Below the pieces are notes generated by a model. It worked only from the letters and a program-made list of their open reading frames with translations. It searched no databases and was not told where the DNA came from. A program made the translations under genes and the position numbers. Of a DNA stretch of 64,000 bases, positions 63,185-64,000 are shown piece by piece (within the stretch, counting starts at the first letter, position 1; every line of letters begins with the position of its first letter). Source of the DNA: Atrina japonica (Eukaryota > Mollusca > Bivalvia > Pterioida > Pinnidae); NCBI GenBank assembly GCA_030159075.1, contig BROG01000229.1:124001-188000 (forward strand), given 5' to 3'.

Positions 63185-64000
63185 CTTTAGTCAACGTGGA
63201 TCCTCGTCTGATTGGACTCAAATGTATCATTTAGGAGAACTGTTCACACTGATAGCTCGTGGCCCATATCGCTTATATTGTGTATGAAAATTAACTGGGA
63301 AATGCGGTTGGGTCGAAGAACAAAAGTTTAATCAATTGTACATAATAATTCTAAATTTAGGTTATGTGAGATCCTGATTTTTATTCATGTCCATAAAGCA
63401 TTACCAGGTAAATATTTTACCCGAGTTCACTGTTCTGTGATAGTCTATTGTTCATGTGTTTAACATTCTTTGTTATATGTCGGGTAGAGTTGAGTATACA
63501 GGCGCTTTTGATTCCTCCAGGCGGGAATAACTCAAATCGAAAACTAACCTGTTCACTGTATATTTGAGAGGTCAATTATGTAACTGAGTGGTCAAGTGTA
63601 CCTAAACAAGTGAAAGATATGAATGAAATAATTCAAAGGTCGCGAGGTTTATTGTACATTGACCACTGGTCAGTATATCTGGCATAAGGTGTTTCACATA
63701 ATTATATGTCAGAAAGCTAATCGATATGGTCTGCCAGTGATAACAAAACAACTCAACGTCTTACAAACATCAGATTGATAACCGGTAGGAGATCAGTAAT
63801 ATTTGGCTTCAGTTTATGCTGTATGGGTTGAGGGCAGAACCAATGTGGTGTACCTTCCATTTGCTGTTCAAAAATTCATTATTAGGTACTTTATAGGCCT
63901 ATGTGTTAATCTGCCATCTCATTAGATAGTAATTTTAGTGTAGCTTATCAATAAATATTTTACTTGTTTTTCATTTTGTTATGAAATAATCATGACAAAA
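63185..64000. other. No feature recognised
   Basis: Unique AT-rich sequence after the minisatellite. I found no convincing exon continuing the 58195 gene. Confidence 0.5.

Overview
This is a window of AT-rich, intron- and repeat-rich metazoan nuclear DNA. Long introns, several unrelated minisatellites, tRNA-headed SINEs, a Penelope-like retroelement with an upstream GIY-YIG domain, and an expanded type of Mab-21/cGAS-like gene together suggest a bivalve mollusc. The species is inferred from gene and repeat style; no marker gene is present.

Region 1 (about 0.9-28.4 kb, + strand) is one gene of at least 16 coding exons. I assembled it by splice phase into about 699 codons. It encodes a DC-STAMP-domain membrane protein ending in a cysteine-rich RING-like domain and an acidic tail, best matched to DCST1 (animal relatives DCST2 and SPE-42/SPE-49). 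The start codon was not found and may lie upstream of the window. Four introns carry minisatellites whose units contain splice-site-like sequence next to the true exon boundary: an 18-bp acceptor-like array of 7.7 kb, a 36-bp donor-like array, a roughly 20-bp acceptor-like array, and a 50-bp array with an AG|GTAA motif. A fifth intron has a 36-bp array.

Region 2 (about 28.4-53.5 kb) holds an intact single-exon Mab-21/cGAS-like nucleotidyltransferase gene on the - strand (46857-48884, 675 aa). A frameshifted pseudogene copy lies at about 29.04-31.02 kb. Matching flanks suggest an old tandem duplication. About 13 kb of other DNA now separates the parts: Penelope-like elements, TIR elements, minisatellites, and decayed fragments copied from the DCST1-like gene.

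Region 3 (about 53.5-64 kb) is mostly tandem repeats. It also has a TATA box with a likely 5' exon (about 56.76-56.84 kb) and a first coding exon (58195-58383) of a single-pass, probably type II, membrane protein. The rest of that gene is not recognised. A 4.3-kb 26-bp minisatellite fills the following intron.

The strongest observation is the repeated amplification of splice-site sequence inside one gene. One decayed paralogous fragment (37.34-37.66 kb) lacks the corresponding array. Whether the arrays influence splicing needs RNA data.
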